Assembly (NCBI GenBank): GCA_965207255.1
Contig: OZ242276.1
Coordinates: 2,356,001 to 2,420,000 of the forward strand
Length of the DNA: 64,000 nucleotides
From: VXMF01 sp965207255
GTDB lineage: Bacteria > Acidobacteriota > Terriglobia > Bryobacterales > UBA6623
Reading direction: 5' to 3'
Below are positions 25,628 to 35,326 of the stretch, one piece after another. Every line of letters starts with the position of its first letter. Within the stretch, counting starts at the first letter, position 1. The translations under genes and the position numbers were made by a program. The notes below the pieces were generated by a model. The model had not been told where the DNA came from. It was given only the letters and a program-made list of their open reading frames with translations, and ran no database searches.

Positions 25628-26794
25628 ATGCTCGCTGCGGCCTGCGTTGCATTCGGGCAGGCGGTGCTGGATGAATCCCAGCTGCGCCAGTTCCGAACGG
25701 CCGAGGAGCATTTCGCGGCACAGCGCTACGGCGAGGCCGCCAAGGGCTACGAGGATCTTGCAACAGCTGTGCCCGACGCGGCCGAATTGCACGCCAAGCT
25801 GGGCCTGAGCCAATTCTTCAACCGGAGGTGCGATCGCTCTGCACCGGCATTCCAGCGCGCGCTAGAACTGCACCCGGACCTGCCGGCGGCCAAGGTGCTG
25901 TTGGCAATCTGCCTGTCCGAGCTGGGCCGCTACCGAGAGGCGCTGCCCGGATTGGAGCAGGGCTACGCGAACCCGCCCGACTATCCCGGCGTCAAGCGCC
26001 TGGCGGGCCTGGAACTCGTGCGCAGCTATCTGGGCTTGCGGCAACCGGCGCAGGCCGCCAGGGTGACGGCCGAACTGCAAATCGCCCATCCTGACGACCC
26101 GGAGATCCTCTTCCACGCGAACCGGACCTATCGCGAGGTGGCCGTACAGGCCGCTTTCGAGATCGCCCGCGTGGCGCCGGAATCCGTGTGGGCACACCAA
26201 GCCATGGGCGAGGCCTACGAAAGCCGCCAGTTCTACGACTTGGCCATCATGGAATACGGCAAGGCGCTGGAACGAGAGCCGGACAGGCCCGGCCTGCGCT
26301 TTCGCCTGGGCGAGGCCATGCTGGCGCGGGCTAGCGATGCGAGCCAAGCGGACGACGCCCTCGAACAGTTCGAGCTAGAACTCTCCGCCAATCCCAGCCA
26401 TGCAGCCTCCGCTGTACGGGCCGGCGAAATCCACCACGCCAAGTCCGAGCTGGACAAAGCGCTAGGCTACTTCCAGCGGGCGGTGAACCTGCGACCGGAC
26501 TTCGGCGAAGCACGCCTGGCGCTGGGCGCAGTGCTGCTGGACACAGACCAGGTCGCAGACGCGGTCCGCCAATTGGAACGGGCGATCGAGCTGAATCCAA
26601 CGGATGCCAGCTCGCGCTACCAACTCGCACGAGCGTACCGCAAGGCGGGAAACATGCCCGCTCAAAAGGCCCAACTGGCCGAGTATCGACGCCTGCAAGA
26701 TGAGCGCAGGCAGCTTGACCAGCGCATCCTGCTCGGCTCTCCCCAGGCGAATAGTCCGTACGCTGAAAACGAACTCCCCGACAGTTCACAATAG
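25628..26794 (+). CDS. Secreted TPR protein
   Basis: 388 residues from ATG 25628, just after a terminator-like hairpin; an in-frame TTG at 25556 would overlap the previous stop and put the hairpin inside the coding region. A short hydrophobic leader (MLAAACVAFGQA) is present but lacks basic residues, so the start is uncertain. Ten or so TPR units follow, e.g. RYGEAAKGYEDLATAVPDAA and GRYREALPGLEQGYANPPDY, to KAGNMPAQKAQLAEYRRLQ. An AGGAG lies at its 3' end in front of the next gene, which starts nine bases later, so the two are cotranscribed. Confidence 0.78.
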   Translation: MLAAACVAFGQAVLDESQLRQFRTAEEHFAAQRYGEAAKGYEDLATAVPDAAELHAKLGLSQFFNRRCDRSAPAFQRALELHPDLPAAKVLLAICLSELGRYREALPGLEQGYANPPDYPGVKRLAGLELVRSYLGLRQPAQAARVTAELQIAHPDDPEILFHANRTYREVAVQAAFEIARVAPESVWAHQAMGEAYESRQFYDLAIMEYGKALEREPDRPGLRFRLGEAMLARASDASQADDALEQFELELSANPSHAASAVRAGEIHHAKSELDKALGYFQRAVNLRPDFGEARLALGAVLLDTDQVADAVRQLERAIELNPTDASSRYQLARAYRKAGNMPAQKAQLAEYRRLQDERRQLDQRILLGSPQANSPYAENELPDSSQ

Positions 26795-26803
26795 GAGTCA
26801 ACC

Positions 26804-28393
26804 ATGAGACACCACCAAACCCTACTGATCGCCTTGCTGGCCGTCGCCACGCCCGTCTGGGCCGGAGACTGGCTGACTTTTGGGTACGACGCCCGGCGCA
26901 GCGGCTGGGCTCGTTCCGAGGTCACTCTCAACAAGGACAACGTGGGCGAGATGGTTCTGAAGTGGAAGACCACGGTCGAGAACGAGGAAAAGTCCCTGGC
27001 GGCGTTGACAGCGCCGATCGTGGTAACGGACGTGCGAGTGGGGGAGGGACGGCGCGCCCGCAAGGATCTTGTCTACATCGCCGGCACGGGCGATGTCTTC
27101 TACGCCATCGATGCGCTCAACGGCGAGATTGTCTGGGAGAAGAAATTCCGGACGGACGTGGTGAACAAGGTTCCCGGCATGTGGCTCTGCCCGAAGGGGC
27201 TGAACGCGACTCCCACCGTCGATGTGTCCAAGAACACGATCTACGCGATCTCGACGGACGGCCGCCTGTACGCGCTGGACCTTGCCACGGGGAAAGAGAA
27301 GTACCGTGCCCAGCAGTGGGTGCCCGCATTCGCCAAGACATGGAGCTTGAACCGTATCGGCGACGTGCTCTACACGCCCATCTCGCAGAACTGCGGTGAC
27401 GCTGTGTCGGGCGTGACATCCATTGACGTGTCGAACCCGGAGAACTTCGTGATCCGCGTGTGGCGCTCCACGCCCGAGTACGGCGCGGGCGTATGGGGCC
27501 GGGCGGGCGTCGCCATCGGCAAGGATGGGGGGATCTATGCCGGGACTGGAGACGCGCCGTACAATCCGGGCTTGCGCATTTTCGGCAACACCATGTTCCG
27601 CTTGGACCCCGATACGCTCGCATTGGTCGACTACTACACGCCTCCCAACTGGGAATATGTCTGGAAGCGGGACTTCGACATCACAGCCTCGGCCCTGGTC
27701 CTCGATTACGAGGGTCGCGAACTTGTCGTCATCGGCGGCAAGGAGGGCGTGCTCTACCTCATGGACGCCGAGAACATGGGCGGCCTGACCCACCACGACA
27801 ACCTCTACACCACGCCGCTGCTCTCCAACGACGACGAGTGGTTCGAAGCCAAGGGCCTGTGGGGCGGCTTCTCGAGCTATGTGGACGCCCAAGGGCGGGT
27901 CTGGGTCTACGCTCCCACGTGGGGACCGGTCTCGGTGCAGGCACCCAAGTTCCCAATCACGAACGGACCGAACCCGAACGGTTCCGTGATGGCATTTACC
28001 GTGGCGGACCACCCCGACACCGGCAAACCGTACCTCAAGCCCGAGTGGGTCAGCGGCGACTCGGCCGTGCCCGAACCAGTGGCGATTGCAAACGACGTCG
28101 TGTTCGTGCTGTCCAACGGCGAGAATGCGCGGCAATCGATCAACGCGGGCATCATGCCGTTCGGCGAGTTCAATTCCGAGGAGCTGCTGAAAGACACCCA
28201 GCGGATCGAGCACGAAGAAAACGCCCGCTTGCAAGCTCTGGACGCCCAGACCGGTGCAGTCTTGTTCGATTCCGGCCCCGACGCCATCGACACTTGGAGC
28301 CACTTCACCGGAATTGCGGTCGCAGACGGGCAAGTCTACGCAGTGGATTACTCATCCACCCTGTACTGCTTTGGCCTCAAGGACGCAGAGTAG
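26804..28393 (+). CDS. PQQ-binding-like beta-propeller protein
   Basis: 529 residues with a signal peptide (TLLIALLAVATPVWAGDW) and an AGGAG site seven bases before the ATG. Repeats such as VYIAGTGDVFYAIDALNGEIVWEKKF and TIYAISTDGRLYALDLATGKEKY define a large propeller related to PQQ-dependent alcohol dehydrogenases. The catalytic Asp and the adjacent-disulfide Cys-Cys pair of those enzymes are not evident, so enzymatic activity is doubtful. HHDNLYTTPLLSNDDEW near the middle may form a loop. Probably periplasmic and produced with the TPR protein upstream. Confidence 0.78.
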   Translation: MRHHQTLLIALLAVATPVWAGDWLTFGYDARRSGWARSEVTLNKDNVGEMVLKWKTTVENEEKSLAALTAPIVVTDVRVGEGRRARKDLVYIAGTGDVFYAIDALNGEIVWEKKFRTDVVNKVPGMWLCPKGLNATPTVDVSKNTIYAISTDGRLYALDLATGKEKYRAQQWVPAFAKTWSLNRIGDVLYTPISQNCGDAVSGVTSIDVSNPENFVIRVWRSTPEYGAGVWGRAGVAIGKDGGIYAGTGDAPYNPGLRIFGNTMFRLDPDTLALVDYYTPPNWEYVWKRDFDITASALVLDYEGRELVVIGGKEGVLYLMDAENMGGLTHHDNLYTTPLLSNDDEWFEAKGLWGGFSSYVDAQGRVWVYAPTWGPVSVQAPKFPITNGPNPNGSVMAFTVADHPDTGKPYLKPEWVSGDSAVPEPVAIANDVVFVLSNGENARQSINAGIMPFGEFNSEELLKDTQRIEHEENARLQALDAQTGAVLFDSGPDAIDTWSHFTGIAVADGQVYAVDYSSTLYCFGLKDAE

Positions 28394-28533
28394 CCCAGCT
28401 TCCGCCCGGACGGCATAGCACTGTTAGCACCTGACCGACTGAATTGCAGGTTCGCGGCGGCAAGCGAGCAGATCCAGCCTGCTGCCCCAGGCCGGAACTG
28501 GCCGTGGGGCGCCAGTCCGAGCCCGGGTTGCCT

Positions 28534-29655
28534 TCAAAAGGTCTCCGATTCCGACCGCTTTCTCAGCTCGCGGAACTTTCGTAGCGCTGCCGCCGCGCTG
28601 CGGCGGTCGCCAAGCCGCCGGTGGATCCGGGCCAAGGCGTAGTGCGGGCGATGGTCGGAAGTGTCCAAAGTTGCCGCACGGGTGAGGGCATCAATCGCCG
28701 CCGGGAGTTCTGACTCCCGCTCCAACAGCAGTCCGAGCCAGTAGTGGGGCAGCGCTTGCGTGCCGTCGTATTCGAGCGCTTGTCTCAGGTATCGCTCGGC
28801 CTCTTCCAGCTGGCCCTGGCGAAACAGCAAGGACCCCATCAGCAGCGGCGGGTCCGCAGATCGCGAAGCGCGCCGCTGGTTCAACTCATTCGCTATCAAG
28901 TAATGCTGGCGGGCGAGATCAACGTCGCCCAGAGCTTCGTAACTCCTGCCGAGATAGCTATGGTTTTCCGGCGCTGCAGGACTCAGGCGAACGGCCTCGC
29001 GGAACGCCCGCCCAGCCTCGTCGAAGCGCTTCGTGGTGTAAGCGTTCAAGCCGAGATAGTAGTGGGCCATCGCATCTCTCGGCGCGAGTTCGACCGCAAT
29101 CCGGAAGAAGGTCTCGGCCAGATCCTCGTGGCCCAGCCTGACCAAGCACAGGCCGAGGGCCTTGCTGGTATCGGGGTCTTGTTCGTCCAACGCAAAGCTC
29201 TGCTTCAAATCGGGCAGCGCTGCCTCGAACCGACCCTCACGGTAGGCAATCAGCCCCCGCAGCAGCAGGTTCCGAGCCGTCAGCCCCGCACTCGCAACAT
29301 GCTTCTCGAGAGCCGCAGCAGCCTCGGAGAGCCTGCCGCCGTCGATCAATTGCTCGATCGCAGCAGAGCCCTCGGGCTCGGATCGGACTGCGGCTTGCGC
29401 GATAGCGGGCCTCGGCACTGCCAGTCCCGCGAGTCCCAACACTGCCAAGCCCGCCGCCACGCGGGCGATCTTGCGCGAGCACGCGCCGCGACCGGCCCTG
29501 GCGGCCAGTGTCCCGCAGATCGTGCGAGTTGCGACCGTCCGCCCTATACGACCCGGTTGGCTGGCAAACCCGGCGCCCAGCCCCCGAGCCGACGCCCGGG
29601 AACGGCCCCCAAGCCGCCGTGCGTCGGCACTCTGTGGTCCGTCCCGCTCCGGCAT
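28534..29655 (-). CDS. TPR protein with N-terminal export signal
   Basis: About 373 residues from ATG 29655. The hydrophobic signal (IARVAAGLAVLGLAGLAVPRPAIAQ) lies unusually far in, after about 60 basic residues, so the true start may be a GTG near 29457 just before it. Longer readings overlap the rng gene and are rejected. At least six TPR units are visible, such as GRFEAALPDLKQSFALDEQD, GQLEEAERYLRQALEYDG and SELPAAIDALTRAATLDTSD. It resembles the TPR genes at 10162, 25628 and 41219 in style, but shares no long identical stretch. Function unknown; likely a periplasmic adaptor. Confidence 0.72.
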   Translation of the reverse strand: MPERDGPQSADARRLGGRSRASARGLGAGFASQPGRIGRTVATRTICGTLAARAGRGACSRKIARVAAGLAVLGLAGLAVPRPAIAQAAVRSEPEGSAAIEQLIDGGRLSEAAAALEKHVASAGLTARNLLLRGLIAYREGRFEAALPDLKQSFALDEQDPDTSKALGLCLVRLGHEDLAETFFRIAVELAPRDAMAHYYLGLNAYTTKRFDEAGRAFREAVRLSPAAPENHSYLGRSYEALGDVDLARQHYLIANELNQRRASRSADPPLLMGSLLFRQGQLEEAERYLRQALEYDGTQALPHYWLGLLLERESELPAAIDALTRAATLDTSDHRPHYALARIHRRLGDRRSAAAALRKFRELRKRSESETF

Positions 29656-29752
29656 CGCTCGCGTCCTCTCGATGCCCAACAGTATGGCTGACTGCGACGG
29701 CAAACGGCGCACGGCCCGCAATGGAAGCGGACTTGTGCTCAGAGCTGCGGAG

Positions 29753-32128
29753 CTAGCGCAGGCTGAAGTTTTCCGGATGCATCGAGGCATCGCCGCGAAC
29801 GGTGACGCTTGCCCCGGCAACCGATTGCAGGTTGTCCATGTGGGTGCCTTTCTTCTTGAGCGATTTCGCAATCTCGGGATGGACCCGCAACGTCAGTCCC
29901 TTTTCCGACGCGCCATCCTCGGAACCGCCGTTCTTCGCTTGCCGGCTGGCGGCCGAGAAGATCTCCGACAACACCGTCTCCGACGACTTGACGGTCCCGG
30001 CCCCGGAACAGGCGGGGCAAGGCATGCACAGGGACCGCTCCAAGGACTGTCGCACCGACTTGCGCGTGATGACGACCAATCCGAAGTCATTGAACGGCAG
30101 CACGCGTGTCGGCGAGCGCATCTTGCGCAATGCCTCTTGCATCACTTGGTGGACCTGCTGACGGTTCTTGCGATCCTCCATGTCGATGAAGTCGACCACG
30201 ATGATGCCCCCGAGGTCGCGCAGGCGCAGCTGTCGGACGATCTCGTCCGCGGCTTCCAGATTCGTCTTGAGCACCGTGTCCTCGAGCCGGTCCGACTGTC
30301 CGACATAGCGCCCGGTATTGACGTCGATCGCCACCAGGGCTTCCGTTTGGTTGATCACCAAGTAGCCCCCGGACTTGAGCCACACTTTTGGCCGGAGGGC
30401 CTTCTTCAGATCCTTCGTGATGCCGAACGCATCATGGATGGGCTGCTTCTTGGTGTAGAGCTTGACGCGCTCGGCCAAGTTCGGCTGGAAGCGTTCCACG
30501 AACTTCACGATCCGCTTGTGCTCGTGCTTCGAGTCCACCCACACGACCTTGTAGTCCTCGCTGAGGTGTTCTCGCAAGATCCGCTCGCCGATGTCGAGGT
30601 CGCTGTGGATCTCGGCGGGCGCCTTGGCCTGGTTCGCCTTCTCGCAAATCTCGTCCCACAGGGCGTGCAGTTGCCCCATGTCGGCCACCAGCTCCTCGTC
30701 ACCGACGCCGCTGCACGAGGTCCGCACAACGAATCCACCCTCTTTGCCCTCGGAGTGCTTGTCCACCAGCTTGCGCAACCGACGGCGTTCGGACTCGGAC
30801 TGTATCTGCTTGGTCACGCCGTTGTGCGCGGCCGTCGTCATGTAGACCATGTAGTGGCCGGGAAGGGAGACATGGCACGTGATGCGGGCGCCTTTCGCCC
30901 CCACCGGTTCCTTGCTCACCTGAACGATCACTTCCTGGCCGGCCTCGAGCAGACCCGCGATGTTGGCCGGCGGCGGCTCGGCGGGCTTGCTCTCTCTGGC
31001 CTTGGAACGGTCAGGCCGCGAGCCCTGCCTGGCCTGCGGCCGCTTGGCAGCTGGCTGGCGCCGCCCGGAACGACGGCGAGCGGATTCGCCCCGGCCCGGC
31101 CCGGATGCTTGGGCATCTGCTCTCTGCCCGCCCTGCGCCCTGCGGGTTCCTGCGCCGCGGCGATCGCCCGAGGGCCTGGCGGGCTTCCTGCGCCTGGACC
31201 TCGCAGGCCGGCCCCCCTCCCTAGGCTCGGCGGCGGCGGGCTTGGGCGCATCGGCCGGACCCTTCTGAAACCATTTCAGCGGATTCCAGAACTCGGCAAG
31301 GAGGGCGGGCGGGTCCACTTTGGCACTGCGCTCCGGGGGCTCGACAGCACCATCGTCCGGTTGCTCGCCGGACCCTTCCGTGCCCCCTCCGTCGGCGGAA
31401 GCCTCGCGATCGGCGGCGGGGCCGGCCGCCGCGGGCTGGGCCGGTCCGCCGGCACCCGGTTCACTGCCAGGCTCGCTGTCCCGGGCGGGAGCGGCATCGA
31501 TTGCGGGCTCGGCGCCCCCTGCCTCGCCAGAGACTTCCCCAGACGCTGCGATCTCGGAGTCGTCCTGGTACTTGGCCAGTGACTCGCCGGGCAGCACGGT
31601 CCTTCTGCGACGCGGCTGTTCCTTGCGGGCTTCGGCATCGACGCTCTCGGCGGAGGCGCCCTCCGGGCTCGCCTCCTGGGACGATGGCGGCGACCCGTCC
31701 GCTTCGGCACTCCTGACCCGCCGCCGGCCGCGACGCCGGGAGCGACTGCGCGAATCGTCCGAGACCTGCTCGTCGGATGCCTGCGCGGCGGCGACCGGCG
31801 CTTCGGAATCGGCGCTGCCCGATTCGTCCGCGGGCATTCCCGGCTCGGGCGGCTCGGGCTGGGCCGCGCCGCCGCCCTCAATCTCAACCTCAGGCGTGGC
31901 AGCGGGAGCGACGTCTGTGACATACAGGAACGCATCGCGCTCCAAACCGATGTCGACAAAGGCCGATTGCATGCCCGGCAGCACCCGGGTGACGCGCCCC
32001 TTGTAAATGTTGCCGACTATCGACTTGTTCTCGTGGCGCTCGACGTGGATCTCGGCTAGGCGATCATTCTCGCAGATCGCGACTGTCGTCTCGATCGGAT
32101 TCGATGAGATGACCAATTCTTGAGACAT
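29753..32128 (-). CDS. rng: Ribonuclease G/E with a long low-complexity insertion
   Basis: 791 residues from the ATG preceded by GGAGG. Endoribonuclease for rRNA maturation and mRNA decay. An S1 half (IYKGRVTRVLPGMQSAFVDI) begins at residue 41. It is then interrupted from about 76 to 387 by some 310 residues of Glu/Ala/Pro followed by Arg/Lys-rich sequence. The S1 domain resumes at IAGLLEAGQEVIVQVSKEP. The catalytic core is intact: VAIDVNTGRYVG and IIVVDFIDMED supply the metal-binding aspartates, and MPCPACSGAG is the Zn-link cysteine pair. It lies downstream of the mre-rodA operon; a 245-base gap upstream may hold its own promoter. Confidence 0.92.
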   Translation of the reverse strand: MSQELVISSNPIETTVAICENDRLAEIHVERHENKSIVGNIYKGRVTRVLPGMQSAFVDIGLERDAFLYVTDVAPAATPEVEIEGGGAAQPEPPEPGMPADESGSADSEAPVAAAQASDEQVSDDSRSRSRRRGRRRVRSAEADGSPPSSQEASPEGASAESVDAEARKEQPRRRRTVLPGESLAKYQDDSEIAASGEVSGEAGGAEPAIDAAPARDSEPGSEPGAGGPAQPAAAGPAADREASADGGGTEGSGEQPDDGAVEPPERSAKVDPPALLAEFWNPLKWFQKGPADAPKPAAAEPREGGRPARSRRRKPARPSGDRRGAGTRRAQGGQRADAQASGPGRGESARRRSGRRQPAAKRPQARQGSRPDRSKARESKPAEPPPANIAGLLEAGQEVIVQVSKEPVGAKGARITCHVSLPGHYMVYMTTAAHNGVTKQIQSESERRRLRKLVDKHSEGKEGGFVVRTSCSGVGDEELVADMGQLHALWDEICEKANQAKAPAEIHSDLDIGERILREHLSEDYKVVWVDSKHEHKRIVKFVERFQPNLAERVKLYTKKQPIHDAFGITKDLKKALRPKVWLKSGGYLVINQTEALVAIDVNTGRYVGQSDRLEDTVLKTNLEAADEIVRQLRLRDLGGIIVVDFIDMEDRKNRQQVHQVMQEALRKMRSPTRVLPFNDFGLVVITRKSVRQSLERSLCMPCPACSGAGTVKSSETVLSEIFSAASRQAKNGGSEDGASEKGLTLRVHPEIAKSLKKKGTHMDNLQSVAGASVTVRGDASMHPENFSLR

Positions 32129-32372
32129 GGAAAAATCCTCCGGGAAAGGACCGCTCCGCGGCTGCAAGCCGTCTCGGCAACTGTCAGAACCTCCCAGCTC
32201 ATACACTTGCCCAGAATCGGAACGCGCTGCGGCAAGCGGAGCGCCGCGCCATAGCGGGGCTCGCAGGCTGTGCTCGGCCGGATCCGGCCGACTGTCCGTC
32301 CGCAGCTTGAATCCTTCCCTGCTACCCTTCTTCCGCCGTGCCGACACCGCTGCTCGCGTCGGCCGGCGAGGT

Positions 32373-33482
32373 TCAATTCACGAATCGGTGGATCCGCACG
32401 CTGTTGACGATGCCGAGCATGGCCGCGACCGTCAGCAGGTTAGAGCCACCGTAACTCATCAAAGGCAACGGCAGGCCGGTTACCGGCAGCTTGTTGGCCA
32501 CCATTCCGCCATTCACCATGATGTGGAAGAGCAGCACGCTCGCGACACCCATCGCGAGCAATGTCCCCTCCGGATCCCGCGCCGATCTGGCTGTGCCCAC
32601 GATCCGCATCAGCAGCACGTAATACAGCCCCAGCACGATTGCAATACCTGCAAAACCCCTCTCCTCGGCAAAGGCCGCCAAGATGAAGTCGGTGTGAGGG
32701 GTCGGCAAGAAGCGCAGTTGCGTCTGCGATCCTCGGGTGAATCCCTGCCCCCACAGGCCGCCCGTGCCCACAGCGATATTGGACTGCCGAATCTGGTAGC
32801 CGATGCCCAGCGGGGCATCCTCCGGACTCATGAAGCCGATGATCCTGTCCCGCTGGTACGGCTTGAGAGAAGACCACAACAGAGGTACCAGCAAGGCGAC
32901 GACAAGCGCTCCGAGCAACCAGTACTTCTTGGCAATTCTTGACAGGAACAACACGGTTAAGGCGATCGGGACCATGCTCAGCGCAGTGCTGAGGTCAGGT
33001 TGCAACACAACCAGCAGGAACACCGCTAGGAAAAACAGCGCGGCCAGCAGGAAGTCCCGCAAGCGCAACATCTTGGTTGCGTACCCGCTACAGTACTTTG
33101 CCACTACCAAGAGTAGCACCACCTTCATGAACTCGGATACTTGGATACTTAAGCCGAACGGCAAAGGCAGCCAGCGTCGCGATCCGTTCACGGGGTTGGC
33201 CAGCAGAAGGATCGCCACCAAGAGCAGTACGCCGATCACCCACAGCGTCGGCGAGAGCTCGACCAAATGGTGGTACCTGATGCACGACACAGTCCAGAAG
33301 ACAGCGATCGCAAGCGCCAGCCAGATGATGTGCTGAGTGTAGGCCGGCTGAAATTTCGTGTTGAGCGTCGCGCTATAGATCTGCGCCAAGCCCAACATGG
33401 CGATCACCAGCGCCAAGCCAGCCATGGCCCAGTCAGAATCGCCGAGCACGCGAGCGCGGCCAAGCTTGGAAGAGGCGTTCAT
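32373..33482 (-). CDS. rodA: Rod shape-determining protein RodA
   Basis: 369 residues, SEDS-family peptidoglycan glycosyltransferase that works with PBP2 in the elongasome. About ten membrane helices are seen. Signature segments: WLPLPFGLSIQVSEFMK, VVLQPDLSTALSM, DAPLGIGYQIRQSNIAVGTGG, GFTRGSQTQLRFLPTPHTDFI and LPLMSYGGSNLL, all standard for RodA/FtsW with the catalytic Asp in the QPDLS stretch. Its ATG overlaps the mrdA stop by four bases, so the pair is translationally coupled, as in many rod-shaped bacteria. Confidence 0.95.
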   Translation of the reverse strand: MNASSKLGRARVLGDSDWAMAGLALVIAMLGLAQIYSATLNTKFQPAYTQHIIWLALAIAVFWTVSCIRYHHLVELSPTLWVIGVLLLVAILLLANPVNGSRRWLPLPFGLSIQVSEFMKVVLLLVVAKYCSGYATKMLRLRDFLLAALFFLAVFLLVVLQPDLSTALSMVPIALTVLFLSRIAKKYWLLGALVVALLVPLLWSSLKPYQRDRIIGFMSPEDAPLGIGYQIRQSNIAVGTGGLWGQGFTRGSQTQLRFLPTPHTDFILAAFAEERGFAGIAIVLGLYYVLLMRIVGTARSARDPEGTLLAMGVASVLLFHIMVNGGMVANKLPVTGLPLPLMSYGGSNLLTVAAMLGIVNSVRIHRFVN

Positions 33483-35326
33483 CCTTGCCCCTCCAACGCC
33501 TGCGCCAGTGCCTTACTGTCGTCGTTCAAGGTGGGGGGGCGACGGTTGAGCAGCCAGACCTGCAGCACATCCCGCACAACGGCAGCCGCATAATAGCTGT
33601 GCGCGGCGTTCTCCAGCAGCGCTGCTACGACGATCTCCGGCTTGGAGCACGGCGCGAATCCGACGAACCACGCGTCGTCCTCAAAGTCTGCGCGTCCGGA
33701 CATGATCCGCAGTTCATTCGAAACACGCTGGGCGGTACCCGTCTTGCCGCAGACATCGATCCCGGACAGGCGCCCCTGGCGGCCAGTGCCGTATCCGTTG
33801 ACGACCTGCCACATGGACTCGCGCAACGTTGCCAAATGCTCTTGGTCAATTGCCACTGTGCGCGGCCTAGGCGTGTCGTGTTCCGGATTGATCTCGCGCA
33901 TCTGACCGTAAGAGACAAGGTGGGGTTGGTGCCAGACTCCGCCCATTGCCAAGCCGCCAATGGCGTGGGCGGCTTGGATGGGCGTCACCGACATCGCACC
34001 CTGCCCGATAGAAACCACGACCGTTTCGCCGGGATGCCATGGCTGCAAGGCAGTGCGCACCTTCCAGCGCACGGACGGGACCAGCCCGCGCACCTCGCCC
34101 GGCAGGTCCACGTTGGTTCGGTCGCCCAAGCCGGCCAAGCGGGCGTAGCGCTCGAGCACATCAATCCCAAGCTTGACTCCTAGTTGATAGAAATATACGT
34201 CGCACGATTGCGCGATCGCCTTGACCAGTTCCACCGTGCCGTGGCCGTTACGCTTGTGGCAGCGGAAGTAGTGCCCGCCATGGTTCAGGCCGCCCGTACA
34301 GTGAGCCGTAAATTCCGGGCCGGCCACGCCGGTCTGCAAGCCCGCTAAGGCGATGATCGGCTTGAACACGGATCCCAGCGCCCATGTGCCCTGGGTGGCG
34401 CGGTTTAGCAGCGGAGCGGCCGGATCGGTGTTCAGGGCACGCCAATCAGCGTCCCGAAATCCCGCCGCGAACTGGTTCGGATCAAAGGTCGGCGCACTGG
34501 CCATGGCCAAGATTTCGCCGTTGCGGGGATCCAAGGCGACAATCGCACCCTTGCGGCCCTCCAAGCCAAGTTCGGAAACGGCCTGCAGGTCGAGATCAAT
34601 GGTCAGCCTGAGATTCTTGCCTGGAAGCGCGGGCACGTCGCCCACTGGCTCGATCAACCGCCCGGCGCTGTCGACCAAGAACCGCAAGCTGCCAGTCGTG
34701 CCGGTCAACCAGTGGTTGTACTGCCGCTCGATGCCACTCTTTCCAATCTCGGAGCCGAAGTCGAAGAGCAGGAATTCGCGCATCGCGAGTTCCGTCCGGC
34801 TGGCCTTGCCTATGTATCCGGTCGCATGAACGGCGATTTGTTGGGCGGGGTATTTGCGGCGCATGCCCTCGACGAGATCCAACTCGCGGAACGTGTGGCG
34901 GCGGGCCTGCACGAAGGCGAGCTCGCGGGGCGATAGATCCTCTTTGAGAACAATGTGCTCGAAACGTCCATATTCAGAGGCACCTTGCAACGTCTGCCAG
35001 ATTTCGTCCATGTCCAGATCAAGCCCGAACGCGATCTGCTCTAAGTTCGCTATGGAAGTGTGGGCTGCATCAATCATTGCCGAATGGGCGATCTCGCTGT
35101 CTGCCATGACGCGGCCATGGCGGTCCAGGATGTCGCCTCGGGCCGCCGCGGCCGGAAGCGTCTTAATGCGATTCTGTTCCGCCTGCTCCCGGTATTCCTG
35201 GTTGCTGACAACTTGGATTTCCCAGAACGAAACCAGCAAGCCGAGAAAGATAGCGGTTGCGATCACCTGAAACAAGCGCAGGCGGCGACGCGCCACGAGA
35301 TATCTTGAGGTGCCGCCGGGACTCAT
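33479..35326 (-). CDS. mrdA: Penicillin-binding protein 2 (elongasome transpeptidase)
   Basis: 615 residues. One N-terminal membrane helix (FQVIATAIFLGLLVSFWEIQVV), a PBP dimerisation domain with GDILDRHGRVMADSE, and a transpeptidase domain. The active-site SxxK is SVFK (about residue 319, in WALGSVFKPIIALAG), SxN is read as SCD (AQSCDVYFYQLG), and KTG is CGKTGTAQR. The usual residues in the first motif are STFK, so this is a conservative change. It lies between mreD and rodA with four-base overlaps on both sides. It crosslinks peptidoglycan for lateral wall growth. Confidence 0.95.
   Translation of the reverse strand: MSPGGTSRYLVARRRLRLFQVIATAIFLGLLVSFWEIQVVSNQEYREQAEQNRIKTLPAAAARGDILDRHGRVMADSEIAHSAMIDAAHTSIANLEQIAFGLDLDMDEIWQTLQGASEYGRFEHIVLKEDLSPRELAFVQARRHTFRELDLVEGMRRKYPAQQIAVHATGYIGKASRTELAMREFLLFDFGSEIGKSGIERQYNHWLTGTTGSLRFLVDSAGRLIEPVGDVPALPGKNLRLTIDLDLQAVSELGLEGRKGAIVALDPRNGEILAMASAPTFDPNQFAAGFRDADWRALNTDPAAPLLNRATQGTWALGSVFKPIIALAGLQTGVAGPEFTAHCTGGLNHGGHYFRCHKRNGHGTVELVKAIAQSCDVYFYQLGVKLGIDVLERYARLAGLGDRTNVDLPGEVRGLVPSVRWKVRTALQPWHPGETVVVSIGQGAMSVTPIQAAHAIGGLAMGGVWHQPHLVSYGQMREINPEHDTPRPRTVAIDQEHLATLRESMWQVVNGYGTGRQGRLSGIDVCGKTGTAQRVSNELRIMSGRADFEDDAWFVGFAPCSKPEIVVAALLENAAHSYYAAAVVRDVLQVWLLNRRPPTLNDDSKALAQALEGQG

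Noticed and set aside
29471..31582. 703-codon plus-strand open frame opposite rng and a TPR gene
   Set aside because: Mirror of the low-complexity RNase G/E insertion; sequence is a composition artefact without domains.
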